A stretch of DNA of 44,148 nucleotides, from contig CAYYJM010000015.1 of the NCBI GenBank assembly GCA_964471755.1, positions 1 through 44,148 on the forward strand, given 5' to 3'. A program made the translations under genes and the position numbers. The DNA is from CAYYJM01 sp964471755 (GTDB lineage Bacteria > Planctomycetota > Planctomycetia > Gemmatales > Gemmataceae). This document shows, one piece after another, positions 24,538-32,162 of this stretch. Position 1 is the stretch's first letter, and each line of letters starts with the position of its first letter. The notes under the pieces were generated by a model. It did not search any database. It saw only the letters and a program-made list of their open reading frames with translations, and was not told the origin of the DNA.

Positions 24538-26277
24538 ATGCGTCGGATGCGTCTTTCTCTGGTGGGCCTGCTCGGCTGGCTAACGCTGGCCGCTCCTGCC
24601 CTCGCTGCCGAGCCACGCTCACCCCTGACTCTCCTTCCCGATGTCGCCGACCTCGTCCTGGTCGTGCCCGCGCCGGCGAAGGTCCTCGATGCCATCACCA
24701 CGCCGGCCCTGTTTCAGAAGGCCCGCGAACTGGCCCCCATCCGGGAGTTCCTCGAAGGGACCAGCTATCGCCGCTTTCAGCAACTGATCGCCTACCTCGA
24801 ACGCGAGATGGGCATGCCCGCAGCGGAGATCCTCGATCGGGTGGCCGGCGGCGGCGTCGCCCTGGGCACCAAGTTCGGAGCGAACCCCGCTCCCGCCCTC
24901 GCTGTCGTCCAGGGCCGAGACGCCCGGGCCAGTGAACGCTTCTTCGGACTGCTCGTGCAGATCCTGGAACAGGAACTCGCTCGCCAGGAGAACGCTCCGA
25001 AGCTCGTTAAGGGATCATACCAGGGTATCACCGGCGCGACCATCGGGAACGACATCTTCCTGGGTCAGTCCGGGACGACGCTGCTCCTGACGAACAAGAA
25101 ACAGGCGATGACCGCAGCGGTCGATCTGCTCACCGGCAAGAGCGAAGCCCACCTGGCGAAGAAGCCGGCGATCACTGAGGCTCGCCAACTCCTGGCCGGC
25201 GAACCGCTCGCCTGGCTGTGGCTGAACATGGAGACGGTTCGCAGCCAGAACCCGACGGCGGCCGAGCTGTACAAGACGCCGCGTGAGCCACTGGCGACCA
25301 TGATCTTCGGCAGCTACTTCGACATCCTGGGCCGGACGCCCTACCTGGCGATGGGCCTGCACCGCGAGCGGGACGACTTCACCTTCAGCGTCCGCGCTCC
25401 GGTCGGCCGCGACGGCATGGGGCCGGATCGGCTCCTGCACGTCGGTCCCGATGGTCGGCCCGCGAGTCGGCCCTTGCTGGAACCACGAGGCGTCCTGTTT
25501 AGCACGACGCTGCACCTCGACCTGGCCGCCTTCTGGAACGATCGGGCGAAGATTTTCGGAGCCGACGTGGTCTCCGGCCTCGAACAGGCGGACAAGAATC
25601 TCGGCCAGTTTCCGTTCAATCGCATCCGGCTCAGCAAGCTCCTGACGGCCACGGCTCCGTATCATCGGTTCGTCGTCGTCAACCAGCCGAAGGGCGGTTA
25701 CACGAAGCAGCCGCAGACGCCGATCCCGGCCTTCGCGGTGGTCACCGAGACGCTCAACGACGACTACGCCGGCGGCATCGAGACGCTGATCCGCGGAGCG
25801 GGCCTGGCTCTCTCGACGCAGATCAAGCTGAAGCTGAAGGAGGAGAAGATCGGCGACGTGACCTTGATCGGCTACCGGGTCGATGAAGCCCGGCCGTTAC
25901 CGAACGATGTCCAGGACCTCCGCTTCGGCTTCAGTCCGTGTTTCGCTCGGGTGGGCAAGCAGGTGCTGCTCTGCTCGACGATCGAGGTGGCCCGCGAGTT
26001 GGTGCCGCTGTTGCAGGCCGAGAAGCCGGGCGAGCGCTCGGCGAGCGTCGAGACGCGCTTCTACGGTTCCGGCTTCGCCGAGTTGCTGGCCCTGCAAGAG
26101 GAGCAACTCGTGACACAGGCCATCCTCGACCAGGCCATTCCGGCGAAGGAGGCCCGTGAACAGATCCGGGAGTTCCTCGCGCTGCTGCGCTCGACCGGCG
26201 GCGTCTCGCTGCGGGCGACCTTCGCGCCGAAGCAGTTCGATTACCAGATCCGGTTCCGCCTGAGCGACGGCAAATAA
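24538..26277 (+). CDS. Secreted protein of unknown function, DUF3352-like in layout
   Basis: The 579-residue protein begins with a signal peptide (MRRMRLSLVGLLGWLTLAAP, then ALAAEP). AAAGGAG lies 7 bases before the ATG. After export it is one long soluble chain with no cysteine-rich or repeat region. Segments such as LTLLPDVADLVLVVPAPAKV, FFGLLVQILEQELARQENAP and DIFLGQSGTTLLLTNKKQAM resemble the DUF3352-type planctomycete proteins that tabulate duplicated alpha/beta domains, but the match is by impression. No catalytic site is recognised. A divergent 100-base gap separates it from the metallophosphoesterase gene. The gene ends 12 bases before the 91-bp tandem repeat array. Confidence 0.75.
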   Translation: MRRMRLSLVGLLGWLTLAAPALAAEPRSPLTLLPDVADLVLVVPAPAKVLDAITTPALFQKARELAPIREFLEGTSYRRFQQLIAYLEREMGMPAAEILDRVAGGGVALGTKFGANPAPALAVVQGRDARASERFFGLLVQILEQELARQENAPKLVKGSYQGITGATIGNDIFLGQSGTTLLLTNKKQAMTAAVDLLTGKSEAHLAKKPAITEARQLLAGEPLAWLWLNMETVRSQNPTAAELYKTPREPLATMIFGSYFDILGRTPYLAMGLHRERDDFTFSVRAPVGRDGMGPDRLLHVGPDGRPASRPLLEPRGVLFSTTLHLDLAAFWNDRAKIFGADVVSGLEQADKNLGQFPFNRIRLSKLLTATAPYHRFVVVNQPKGGYTKQPQTPIPAFAVVTETLNDDYAGGIETLIRGAGLALSTQIKLKLKEEKIGDVTLIGYRVDEARPLPNDVQDLRFGFSPCFARVGKQVLLCSTIEVARELVPLLQAEKPGERSASVETRFYGSGFAELLALQEEQLVTQAILDQAIPAKEAREQIREFLALLRSTGGVSLRATFAPKQFDYQIRFRLSDGK

Positions 26278-26289
26278 CGGTAGGGGCTC

Positions 26290-26713
26290 GGTGGGCTCTC
26301 GCTGGCGCTCGGCCCACCCTACGAGCCGTGCTTGTGTAGGGTGGGCCGAGCCGCAGGCGAGAGCCCACCACACGGAGATCGGTGGGCTCTCGCTGGCGCT
26401 CGGCCCACCCTACGAGCCGTGCTTGTGTAGGGTGGGCCGAGCCGCAGGCGAGAGCCCACCACACGGAGATCGGTGGGCTCTCGCTGGCGCTCGGCCCACC
26501 CTACAAGCCGTGCTTGTGTAGGGTGGGCCGAGCCGCAGGCGAGAGCCCACCACACGGAGANNNNNNNNNNNNNNNNNNNNNNNNNNNNNNNNNNNNNNNN
26601 NNNNNNNNNNNNNNNNNNNNNNNNNNNNNNNNNNNNNNNNNNNNNNNNNNNNNNNNNNNNAGCCCACCACACGGAGATCGGTGGGCTCTCGCTGGCGCTC
26701 GGCCCACCCTACA
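26290..26713. repeat. Tandem array of a 91-bp palindromic repeat
   Basis: Complete units start at 26290, 26381 and 26472, exactly 91 bases apart; the third runs into the gap. A partial unit lies at 26680-26713. Each unit has a left arm (GGTGGGCTCTCGCTGGCGCT...) and a right arm that is nearly its reverse complement (...GCAGGCGAGAGCCCACC), a central stretch and a short ACACGGAGATC joint. Only one base (G to A in the centre) differs among the visible units. Because 91 is not a multiple of 3, both strands stay open across several units, giving false coding frames. Confidence 0.95.
26561..26660. other. Assembly gap of 100 N within the repeat array
   Basis: One hundred N in a row interrupt the array. 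Round numbers usually mark a gap of unknown size, so the true copy number is probably higher than seen. Confidence 0.95.
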
Positions 26714-26726
26714 AGACCACAAGACT

Positions 26727-26754
26727 CCGCCGGTCCGCCGGCGGCCAAATGAGG
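26727..26754. repeat. Half copy of the double-hairpin repeat before the DUF1800 gene
   Basis: CCGCCGG (26727-26733) pairs with CCGGCGG (26738-26744) and is followed by CCAAATGAGG. The right half of the element at 18569-18597 has the same order (hairpin, then CTAAATGAGG). Both copies lie just before a start codon and supply a GAGG near the ribosome site. Confidence 0.65.
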
Positions 26755-26760
26755 CGACCC

Positions 26761-28170
26761 ATGCGAAACGACATCAAGCCGATCGATCCGCGCTGGGCGT
26801 GGCAGGCGTACCAGCCGAGTGAGGCCGCTCCCTGGACTCCGGAGCGCGTCGGTCATCTGTATCGCCGAGCCGGCTTTGGCGCGACCTTTGCCGAGTTGCA
26901 AGAGGGCCACAAGCTCGGCCCAGCCGCACTGATCGACCGCCTCCTCCAGGGCGGTCCCGGCCAGGACGAGTTCGACCACGATCTCGCTCCACTGGCGAAG
27001 AGCATCGCGGCGGCGAACAACGCCCAGCAGCTGCGGGCCTGGTGGCTGCACCGGATGCTCTACACGCCGCATCCGCTGCGCGAGAAGATGACACTCTTCT
27101 GGCACAACCACTTCGCGACGAGCAACGCCAAGGTGCAGAACGCCGGCTTCATGCTCGCTCAGTATGAGCTGATGCGGAAGTTCGCCCTGGGCAGCTTCCG
27201 TGATCTGCTCCTGGAGATGTCCACGAAGGACCGGGCGATGCTCCTCTGGCTCGATGGCCGGGGCAGCACGAAGGGGAACCCGAACGAGAACTACGCCCGG
27301 GAGCTGATGGAACTATTCAGCCTCGGTATCGGCCACTACACCGAGAAGGACATCCGCGAGGCGGCTCGGGCGTTCACCGGCTACAACCTCCGTGGGGCGG
27401 AGCTGGTCTTCAACCCGAACAATCATGACACCGGCACCAAGACCGTCCTCGGCAAGACAGGTGACCTCGCCGCGAAGGACATCGTCGCGATCTGTCTCGA
27501 TCAGCCGGCCTGTCCGCGCTTCCTGGTGACGAAACTGTTCCGCTTCCTCGTCTCCGAGACGATCGAGCCGACGCCGGAACTGCTCGCTCCGCTGTGCGAA
27601 CAACTCCGTACGAGCGGCTACGACTTCGGGGCCCTCGTCTCGACCCTGCTGCGCTCGAACCTGTTCTTTTCGGAGCAGGCCTACCGGGCGAAGATCAAGA
27701 GTCCGGTCGAGTTCGCACTCGGCATCGTGCGCGGCCTGGAAGGCCGGATCGGCACGACGGCCCTGGCGAACAGTCTGGAACTGCTCGGCCAGAACGTCTT
27801 CAATCCGCCTTCGGTCAAGGGTTGGGATGGCGGCCCGGCCTGGCTCAACGGCCAGACGCTGCTTTACCGGCAGAACCTGGCCCTGGCCCTGACCTCGACG
27901 GAAGATCCACGCTTCGGCCGACGGACGGACCCGGCCGCCCTGGCGAAGAAGCACGGCCGGACGACCCAGGAACAGGCCCTCAATCTGTTCGTGAGCGTGT
28001 TCTTCCAGGGCGATCTGCCGGCCGGTTCGCGAGAGCGGCTGGTGGAATACGCCCGGAAGGAGAAGAGCGACCGCCTGCCCGTCTACTGGACGGCGGAAGA
28101 CGCCGCCAATCATCGAGTGCGAGCGCTGTGTCATCTCGTGCTGACGCAGCCGGAGTTTCAGTTGTGCTGA
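26761..28170 (+). CDS. DUF1800 family protein
   Basis: The 469-residue protein carries the DUF1800 signature: HLYRRAGFGATFAEL near the start, REKMTLFWHNHFATS, NPNENYARELMELFSLG, REAARAFTGYNL, and FNPPSVKGWDGGPAWLN near the end. ATG at 26761 fits the family N-terminus; the frame stays open upstream only because it runs through the repeat array and the N gap. GAGG at 26751-26754 is the only ribosome-site candidate. There is no clear signal peptide, though relatives often have one. DUF1800 genes are regularly followed by a DUF1501 gene, as here 98 bases downstream. The joint function is unknown. Confidence 0.92.
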   Translation: MRNDIKPIDPRWAWQAYQPSEAAPWTPERVGHLYRRAGFGATFAELQEGHKLGPAALIDRLLQGGPGQDEFDHDLAPLAKSIAAANNAQQLRAWWLHRMLYTPHPLREKMTLFWHNHFATSNAKVQNAGFMLAQYELMRKFALGSFRDLLLEMSTKDRAMLLWLDGRGSTKGNPNENYARELMELFSLGIGHYTEKDIREAARAFTGYNLRGAELVFNPNNHDTGTKTVLGKTGDLAAKDIVAICLDQPACPRFLVTKLFRFLVSETIEPTPELLAPLCEQLRTSGYDFGALVSTLLRSNLFFSEQAYRAKIKSPVEFALGIVRGLEGRIGTTALANSLELLGQNVFNPPSVKGWDGGPAWLNGQTLLYRQNLALALTSTEDPRFGRRTDPAALAKKHGRTTQEQALNLFVSVFFQGDLPAGSRERLVEYARKEKSDRLPVYWTAEDAANHRVRALCHLVLTQPEFQLC

Positions 28171-28178
28171 TCGACCCC

Positions 28179-28254
28179 GGCGAGCGTGGGGCGTCAGCCC
28201 CATGATCTTCTCTCCGGATGAAGGCAGTCATGGGGCTGACGCCCCACGCTCGCC
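28179..28254. repeat. 27-bp perfect inverted repeat between DUF1800 and DUF1501 genes
   Basis: GGCGAGCGTGGGG...CCATGA at 28179-28205 matches the reverse complement at 28228-28254 exactly, with a 22-base loop. A single arm of the same sequence occurs at 31544-31570. The hairpin lies 8 bases after the DUF1800 stop and just before the AGGAGG of the DUF1501 gene. Confidence 0.9.
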
Positions 28255-28268
28255 AGGAGGAAACGTCC

Positions 28269-29516
28269 ATGACCCTGAATCGTCGTGCATTCCTGCGCCG
28301 TGGTGTGACGACCGGCAGTCTGGTCGCCCTGGGCGGCGGCCTGCCCGGGTTCGTGCAGCGCACCGCCCTCGCCGCTCCGACCAGCGAGAAGGCCGGGGCG
28401 AAGGACACCATCCTCGTCGTCATCGAGCTGACCGGCGGCAACGACGGCCTCAATACCGTCGTGCCGTTCAAGGATCCGACCTATGCGAACCTTCGGCCGA
28501 CGCTCCGGCAGCCGACGGATCAGCTCCACAAGATCAGCGACGAGATCGGTCTGCACCCGCAACTCGGCGGACTGAGCGACCTGCTCGACAAGGAGCAGGC
28601 CCTGTGCGTCGTGCAGGGCGTCGGCTATCCCAATCCGAACCAGTCGCACTTCCGCTCGATGGACATCTGGCAGGCCGGCTCGACGGCCGAGACGCTCACC
28701 GAGGGCTGGCTCGGCCGAACGCTCAAGCACCTGCCCGGAACGCCATCGTTCCACCTGAAGACCGACAACGAGGGCTCACCGCTCGCCTACGAAGGCGCTC
28801 CGGTGCGCGTGCCGTCGATCAAGACGCTGGAGGAATTCCAGCTCCAGCTCGCGGCGTCGAGCGGAGCCGACAAGGCCGCTCAGCGCGACGTGATCGAGGG
28901 CGGCACCCGAACGCCAACGGCCGGGCCGAGCCTGCTCGACTTCGTTCAGCGGACGGCGGCCAACACCTACGCCAGCAGTCGGCGTCTGCAAGAGATCGCT
29001 CGCAACTACCAGCCGAAGGCGACGTATCCGCAGGGCAATCAGCTCGCCGCCCGGCTCCGGCTGGCGGCCCAGCTCATCGATGCCGGTCTGGGAGCGCGTC
29101 TGTTCTACGTCTCGATCGGCAACTTCGACACGCACTCGGCCCAGGCTCCGGCCCACGCCACGCTGCTGGGCCAACTCGGTGGAGCGATCAACGCCTTCTA
29201 CAAGGATCTGGCCGCACGCGGTCAGAAGGATCGCATCCTGGTGATGACGTTCAGCGAGTTCGGCCGACGTGCGAAGGAGAACGGCAGCCGGGGCACGGAT
29301 CACGGCTCCGGCGCGCCCGTGTTCCTGATCGGTGGTCAGGTGAAGGCCGGCATCGTCGGTGCGCACCCGAGCCTGACGCAGCTGGAGGACGGCAACCTGA
29401 AGCACCACACGGATTTTCGCCAGGTCTACGCGGCCATCCTCGACCACTGGCTCGGCGTCAGCAGCAAGGATGTCCTCGGCGGCGAATTCCAGCCGGTGTC
29501 GGTTTTCAAGGGCTGA
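28269..29516 (+). CDS. DUF1501 family exported protein, partner of DUF1800 protein
   Basis: The 415-residue protein has a twin-arginine signal (NRRAFLRRGVTTGSLVALGG), so it is probably exported folded. The DUF1501 domain includes VVIELTGGNDGLNTVVPF, IGNFDTHSAQAPAH and MTFSEFGRRAKENGSRGTDH, the last holding the metal-ligand Asp-His of the alkaline phosphatase-like fold. AGGAGG at 28255-28260 is 8 bases before the ATG. It differs clearly from the DUF1501 protein at 21035 (GGND in place of GGPS near the start) and belongs to the DUF1800-linked branch of the family, which is common outside planctomycetes. The reaction is unknown. Confidence 0.92.
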   Translation: MTLNRRAFLRRGVTTGSLVALGGGLPGFVQRTALAAPTSEKAGAKDTILVVIELTGGNDGLNTVVPFKDPTYANLRPTLRQPTDQLHKISDEIGLHPQLGGLSDLLDKEQALCVVQGVGYPNPNQSHFRSMDIWQAGSTAETLTEGWLGRTLKHLPGTPSFHLKTDNEGSPLAYEGAPVRVPSIKTLEEFQLQLAASSGADKAAQRDVIEGGTRTPTAGPSLLDFVQRTAANTYASSRRLQEIARNYQPKATYPQGNQLAARLRLAAQLIDAGLGARLFYVSIGNFDTHSAQAPAHATLLGQLGGAINAFYKDLAARGQKDRILVMTFSEFGRRAKENGSRGTDHGSGAPVFLIGGQVKAGIVGAHPSLTQLEDGNLKHHTDFRQVYAAILDHWLGVSSKDVLGGEFQPVSVFKG

Positions 29517-29524
29517 AATAGTAG

Positions 29525-29553
29525 AGCTTTCGTTGGCCGGTGGACGCTATAAT
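29525..29553 (+). promoter_or_regulatory. Candidate infC promoter
   Basis: A perfect TATAAT lies at 29548-29553. The -35 area (AGCTTT, 29525-29530, 17-bp spacing) is poor. A transcript would have a leader of about 85 bases before infC. Confidence 0.5.
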
Positions 29554-29564
29554 GAGTAGGTGGT

Positions 29565-29588
29565 TCCGAACGGAGTTGCTCGTTCGGA
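29565..29588 (+). other. Hairpin in the infC leader
   Basis: TCCGAACG (29565-29572) pairs perfectly with CGTTCGGA (29581-29588) around an 8-base loop. It would lie near the 5' end of the infC transcript. IF-3 genes are often controlled by their leaders, so the hairpin may be regulatory; this is inference. Confidence 0.5.
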
Positions 29589-29645
29589 CGTTATTGACCC
29601 GGGCCGAGGGCGGCGAACCTTTGGCCCCACTCAAGGAGAACAGGT

Positions 29646-30260
29646 ATCCGACATTACGATCGTCAACCGCCGGCCGACCGCGGCCCCCGAACCAACGAAC
29701 AGATCCGCATCAGCCCGGTTCGGCTGATCGGTGCCGATGGCGAGCAGTTCGGCGTCGTGCCGACGAGCCAGGCACTGGAGAAGGCCCGCGAAGCAGGTCT
29801 TGACCTGGTCGAGGTTGCCCCCGACGAGCGACCGCCGGTTTGCAAAATCCTCGACTACGGCAAGATGCGCTTCGAGGCCTCCCTGAAGGGGAACAAGGCC
29901 AAGGTCCGCCAGCAGAAGCTGAAGGAAATTCGCGTCCGCCCCAAGACGGGCGACCACGACGTGGCTACCAAGGTGGCCCAGGCGCGCAAGTTCCTCGAAC
30001 ACAACGACAAGGTACAGGTCACCGTCCTGTTCCGTGGCCGGGAGATGCAGCACCAGGATGAGGGCCGGCGCGTCCTGACCCAGGTTCTGGAACTCCTGGC
30101 CGACGTGGGCAAGGTCGAACGACCGCCGTCGATGGACGGCAAGAAGATGACGGTCCTGCTCATGCCGATCAAGGCAGCGAGCAAGCCCAAGCCGAAACCG
30201 AAGCCGACACCAGCACCTGCGCCGACCGCGACTCCCACCCCGACCAGTCCGACCACCTGA
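29646..30260 (+). CDS. infC: Translation initiation factor IF-3, probable AUC start
   Basis: The product binds the 30S subunit and checks start codons. The N-terminal domain (TNEQIRISPVRLIGADGEQF, LDLVEVAPDERPPVCKILD), the basic linker and the C-terminal domain (KEIRVRPKTGDHDVATKV, VTVLFRGREMQHQDEG) are all present. From the upstream in-frame stop at 29595 to the GTG at 29757 there is no ATG, GTG or TTG, and that GTG lies inside the conserved N-terminal domain. ATC at 29646 has AAGGAG 7 bases upstream and gives a normal 204-residue protein, so it is the likely start. IF-3 genes are known to use rare starts such as AUU, which IF-3 itself represses. The tail is an extra Pro/Lys/Thr-rich stretch (KPKPKPKPTPAPAP). 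rpmI and rplT do not follow. Confidence 0.93.
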   Translation: MRHYDRQPPADRGPRTNEQIRISPVRLIGADGEQFGVVPTSQALEKAREAGLDLVEVAPDERPPVCKILDYGKMRFEASLKGNKAKVRQQKLKEIRVRPKTGDHDVATKVAQARKFLEHNDKVQVTVLFRGREMQHQDEGRRVLTQVLELLADVGKVERPPSMDGKKMTVLLMPIKAASKPKPKPKPTPAPAPTATPTPTSPTT

Positions 30261-30276
30261 CCGGGGCCAGACAGAG

Positions 30277-30329
30277 GGGCCCGCGGGCCGAGTCCGGGAC
30301 TTACCATCCCGGCCTCGCCTCGCGGGCCC
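30277..30329. terminator. Hairpin between convergent infC and aldose epimerase genes
   Basis: GGGCCCGCG (30277-30285) pairs with CGCGGGCCC (30321-30329), and an inner stem forms between CCGGGA and TCCCGG. It sits in the 75-base convergent gap and could end both transcripts. T-runs are weak. Confidence 0.5.
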
Positions 30330-30335
30330 TGACAT

Positions 30336-31472
30336 TTACTTCCGCACGCCGAAGCGGTGGATCGTCGAAGTTTTGAACGTCTCGCCCGGCTTGAGGATGA
30401 CGCTCGGGAAACTCGGCTGGTTTACCGCGTCGGGGAGGTGCTGCGTCTCCAGGCAGAAGCCGGCGTGCTTGCGGTATTTCACGCCGCCCTTGCCGACCTG
30501 GGTGCCATCGAGGAAGTTCCCGCTGTAGAACTGGATACCGGGTTGATCCGTCTCGATCTCCAGGATTCGGCCGGACTTCGGATCGACGACACGGGCCGCC
30601 AGGGCGAGCTTCTTGCCGCCGCTGTTCAGGACGAAGTTCAGGTCGTAGCCGCCCGGATCGCCCTTGATCTCGCCAATGCGGGAACCGATCGTCTTCGGCG
30701 TCCGGAAGTCAAACGGCGTCCCCTCGACCGGGACGATCTTGCCGGTCGGGATGAGCGTGTCATCGGTCGGGGTGTAGCGATCCGCGACGATCTGGACCTC
30801 GTGGCCGAGAACGTCGCCGGCGGCGTGGCCGGCCAGGTTCCAGTAGCCGTGGTTCGTCAGGTTGACCGGCGTCGTCTGGTCGGTCGTCGCCTCGTAGTCG
30901 ATGCGCAGCTCGTTCTTGTCGTTGAGGGTGTAGGTCACCTTCAGGGCCAGGTTGCCGGGGTAGCCGTTGAAGCCGTCCTTGCTCGTGTGGGTGAACGCGA
31001 CGCCGACGGCGTCCTTCGCCTTGAACTCCTTCGCCTGCCAGACCTGCTTGTCGATCGAGTTCTTGCCGCCGTGCAGGTGGTTGGGCCCGTTGTTCTTCTC
31101 GAGGGTGTACTTCTTGCCTTCGAGGGTGAACTCGCCCCGGGCGATGCGATTGCAGACGCGACCGGTCGTGCAGCCGAAGTAGGGCGTGCCCTTGACGTAG
31201 TCCGCGAGCCTGTCGCAGCCGAGGGCGATGTCCTCGATCTTGCCGGCCTTGTCGGGTGCCTTCACGGAGATGAGCGTCGCGCCGAAGTCGAGGACGGTGG
31301 CCTGGACGCCGTGGCTGTTGATGAGCGTGTGCGCCTGGATCTTCGTGCCGTCGGCGAGAGTGCCGAAGTCGCTCGTCGAGAGACGCGGCATCGGATCGGT
31401 CGGTTGTGTCATGGCTGTCGATGCCGTCAGGAGGATAAGGGCCAGCAGGCCGAGGCTCGCGGTGCGGAGCAT
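30336..31472 (-). CDS. Exported aldose 1-epimerase
   Basis: The 378-residue protein belongs to the GalM mutarotase family, which interconverts alpha and beta anomers of sugars such as galactose and glucose. The conserved motifs are all present: FGATLISVKAPDKAG, GCTTGRVCNRIA, NNGPNHLHGG, the catalytic-His segment PVNLTNHGYWNLAGH, and GFCLETQHLPDAVNQP with the catalytic Glu. The N-terminus is a signal peptide (MLRTASLGLLALILLTASTA), so this copy works outside the cytoplasm, unlike the E. coli enzyme. AGAGGA lies 8 bases before the ATG. No sugar pathway genes adjoin it, so it probably serves uptake or breakdown of external sugars. Confidence 0.93.
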   Translation of the reverse strand: MLRTASLGLLALILLTASTAMTQPTDPMPRLSTSDFGTLADGTKIQAHTLINSHGVQATVLDFGATLISVKAPDKAGKIEDIALGCDRLADYVKGTPYFGCTTGRVCNRIARGEFTLEGKKYTLEKNNGPNHLHGGKNSIDKQVWQAKEFKAKDAVGVAFTHTSKDGFNGYPGNLALKVTYTLNDKNELRIDYEATTDQTTPVNLTNHGYWNLAGHAAGDVLGHEVQIVADRYTPTDDTLIPTGKIVPVEGTPFDFRTPKTIGSRIGEIKGDPGGYDLNFVLNSGGKKLALAARVVDPKSGRILEIETDQPGIQFYSGNFLDGTQVGKGGVKYRKHAGFCLETQHLPDAVNQPSFPSVILKPGETFKTSTIHRFGVRK

Positions 31473-31504
31473 GGGAGAGTTCCTCTCGGGTTTCTTGGCG
31501 AGCG

Positions 31505-31520
31505 GCCCCCGTCAGGGGGC
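31505..31520. repeat. Small GC-rich hairpin upstream of the epimerase gene
   Basis: GCCCCC (31505-31510) pairs with GGGGGC (31515-31520) around GTCA. It lies between leuD and the epimerase gene and may be a remnant of a dispersed repeat or a weak terminator for leuD. Confidence 0.5.
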
Positions 31521-31543
31521 TGAGTTTTCGCGCCAGCAATACC

Positions 31544-31570
31544 TCATGGGGCTGACGCCCCACGCTCGCC
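31544..31570. repeat. Single arm of the 27-bp dispersed repeat
   Basis: The 27 bases starting TCATGGGGCTGACGCC are identical to the right arm at 28228-28254. Only one arm is present here, 17 bases from the end of leuD. Three exact copies within 3.4 kb point to a dispersed repeat family. Confidence 0.85.
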
Positions 31571-31586
31571 GCGCCGCTCGCCGGGA

Positions 31587-32162
31587 TTACACGCCAGCCG
31601 GCAGCATACCGACCTTGCGGGCGTAGGGGAACAACCCGCCTGCTTCGAGAATCGGTGCCACCTCGCCCAGTGACTGGAGTTTGAACTCCTCGCCGGTCGT
31701 CCGGTTGTAGAGGATGCCGGCGACGACGTCGATCTCCAGCTGGTCGCCGGTGCAGATCTTGTCGCAGAGCCGGTCGGTCGTCTCGAACGGGACGAGATAG
31801 CCGCCGTTGACGGTGTTGCGATAGAAGATGCGTGCGTAGAACTCGGCGACGACGGCCTGGAAGCCGGCCGCATCCAGGGCGATCGGTGCGTGTTCGCGCG
31901 ACGAGCCGCAGCCGAAGTTTTTGCCGGCGATCAGGATGCGGTACGGCGACAGAATCGGATCGTCCGTGTGGAGCGGAACGTGTCCTTTCGGCAGGCCCGC
32001 CTGAGAAGGCGGCACGCTCGACAGGGCGTGTCGGCCGAATTCGCGGTACTCGGCCGGGATGGCCGGGTTCAGCGTCAGGTACTGCGGCGGGATGATCTGG
32101 TCGGTGTCGATGTTGTCGCCCAGGACGTAGGCCGGGCCGGTGATTCGCGTCGGCAGGGTCAT
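31587..32162 (-). CDS. leuD: 3-isopropylmalate dehydratase small subunit
   Basis: The 191-residue protein is the swivel-domain subunit of isopropylmalate isomerase, which turns 2-isopropylmalate into 3-isopropylmalate in leucine synthesis. GDNIDTDQIIPPQYL at the start and FGCGSSREHAPIAL in the middle are the family signatures. Its ATG overlaps the leuC stop codon by the ATGA arrangement (4-base overlap), so translation is coupled and the two subunits are made together. The length and motifs fit the smaller type that pairs with type 2 LeuC. It is the last gene of the leuCD operon. Confidence 0.95.
   Translation of the reverse strand: MTLPTRITGPAYVLGDNIDTDQIIPPQYLTLNPAIPAEYREFGRHALSSVPPSQAGLPKGHVPLHTDDPILSPYRILIAGKNFGCGSSREHAPIALDAAGFQAVVAEFYARIFYRNTVNGGYLVPFETTDRLCDKICTGDQLEIDVVAGILYNRTTGEEFKLQSLGEVAPILEAGGLFPYARKVGMLPAGV

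Noticed and set aside
26290..26713. CRISPR array
   Set aside because: Units follow each other with no unique spacers, and no cas genes are present.
26291..26760. Open frames on both strands through the tandem repeat and N gap
   Set aside because: They arise because 91-bp units keep several frames open; they include unknown bases and have no signals of real genes.
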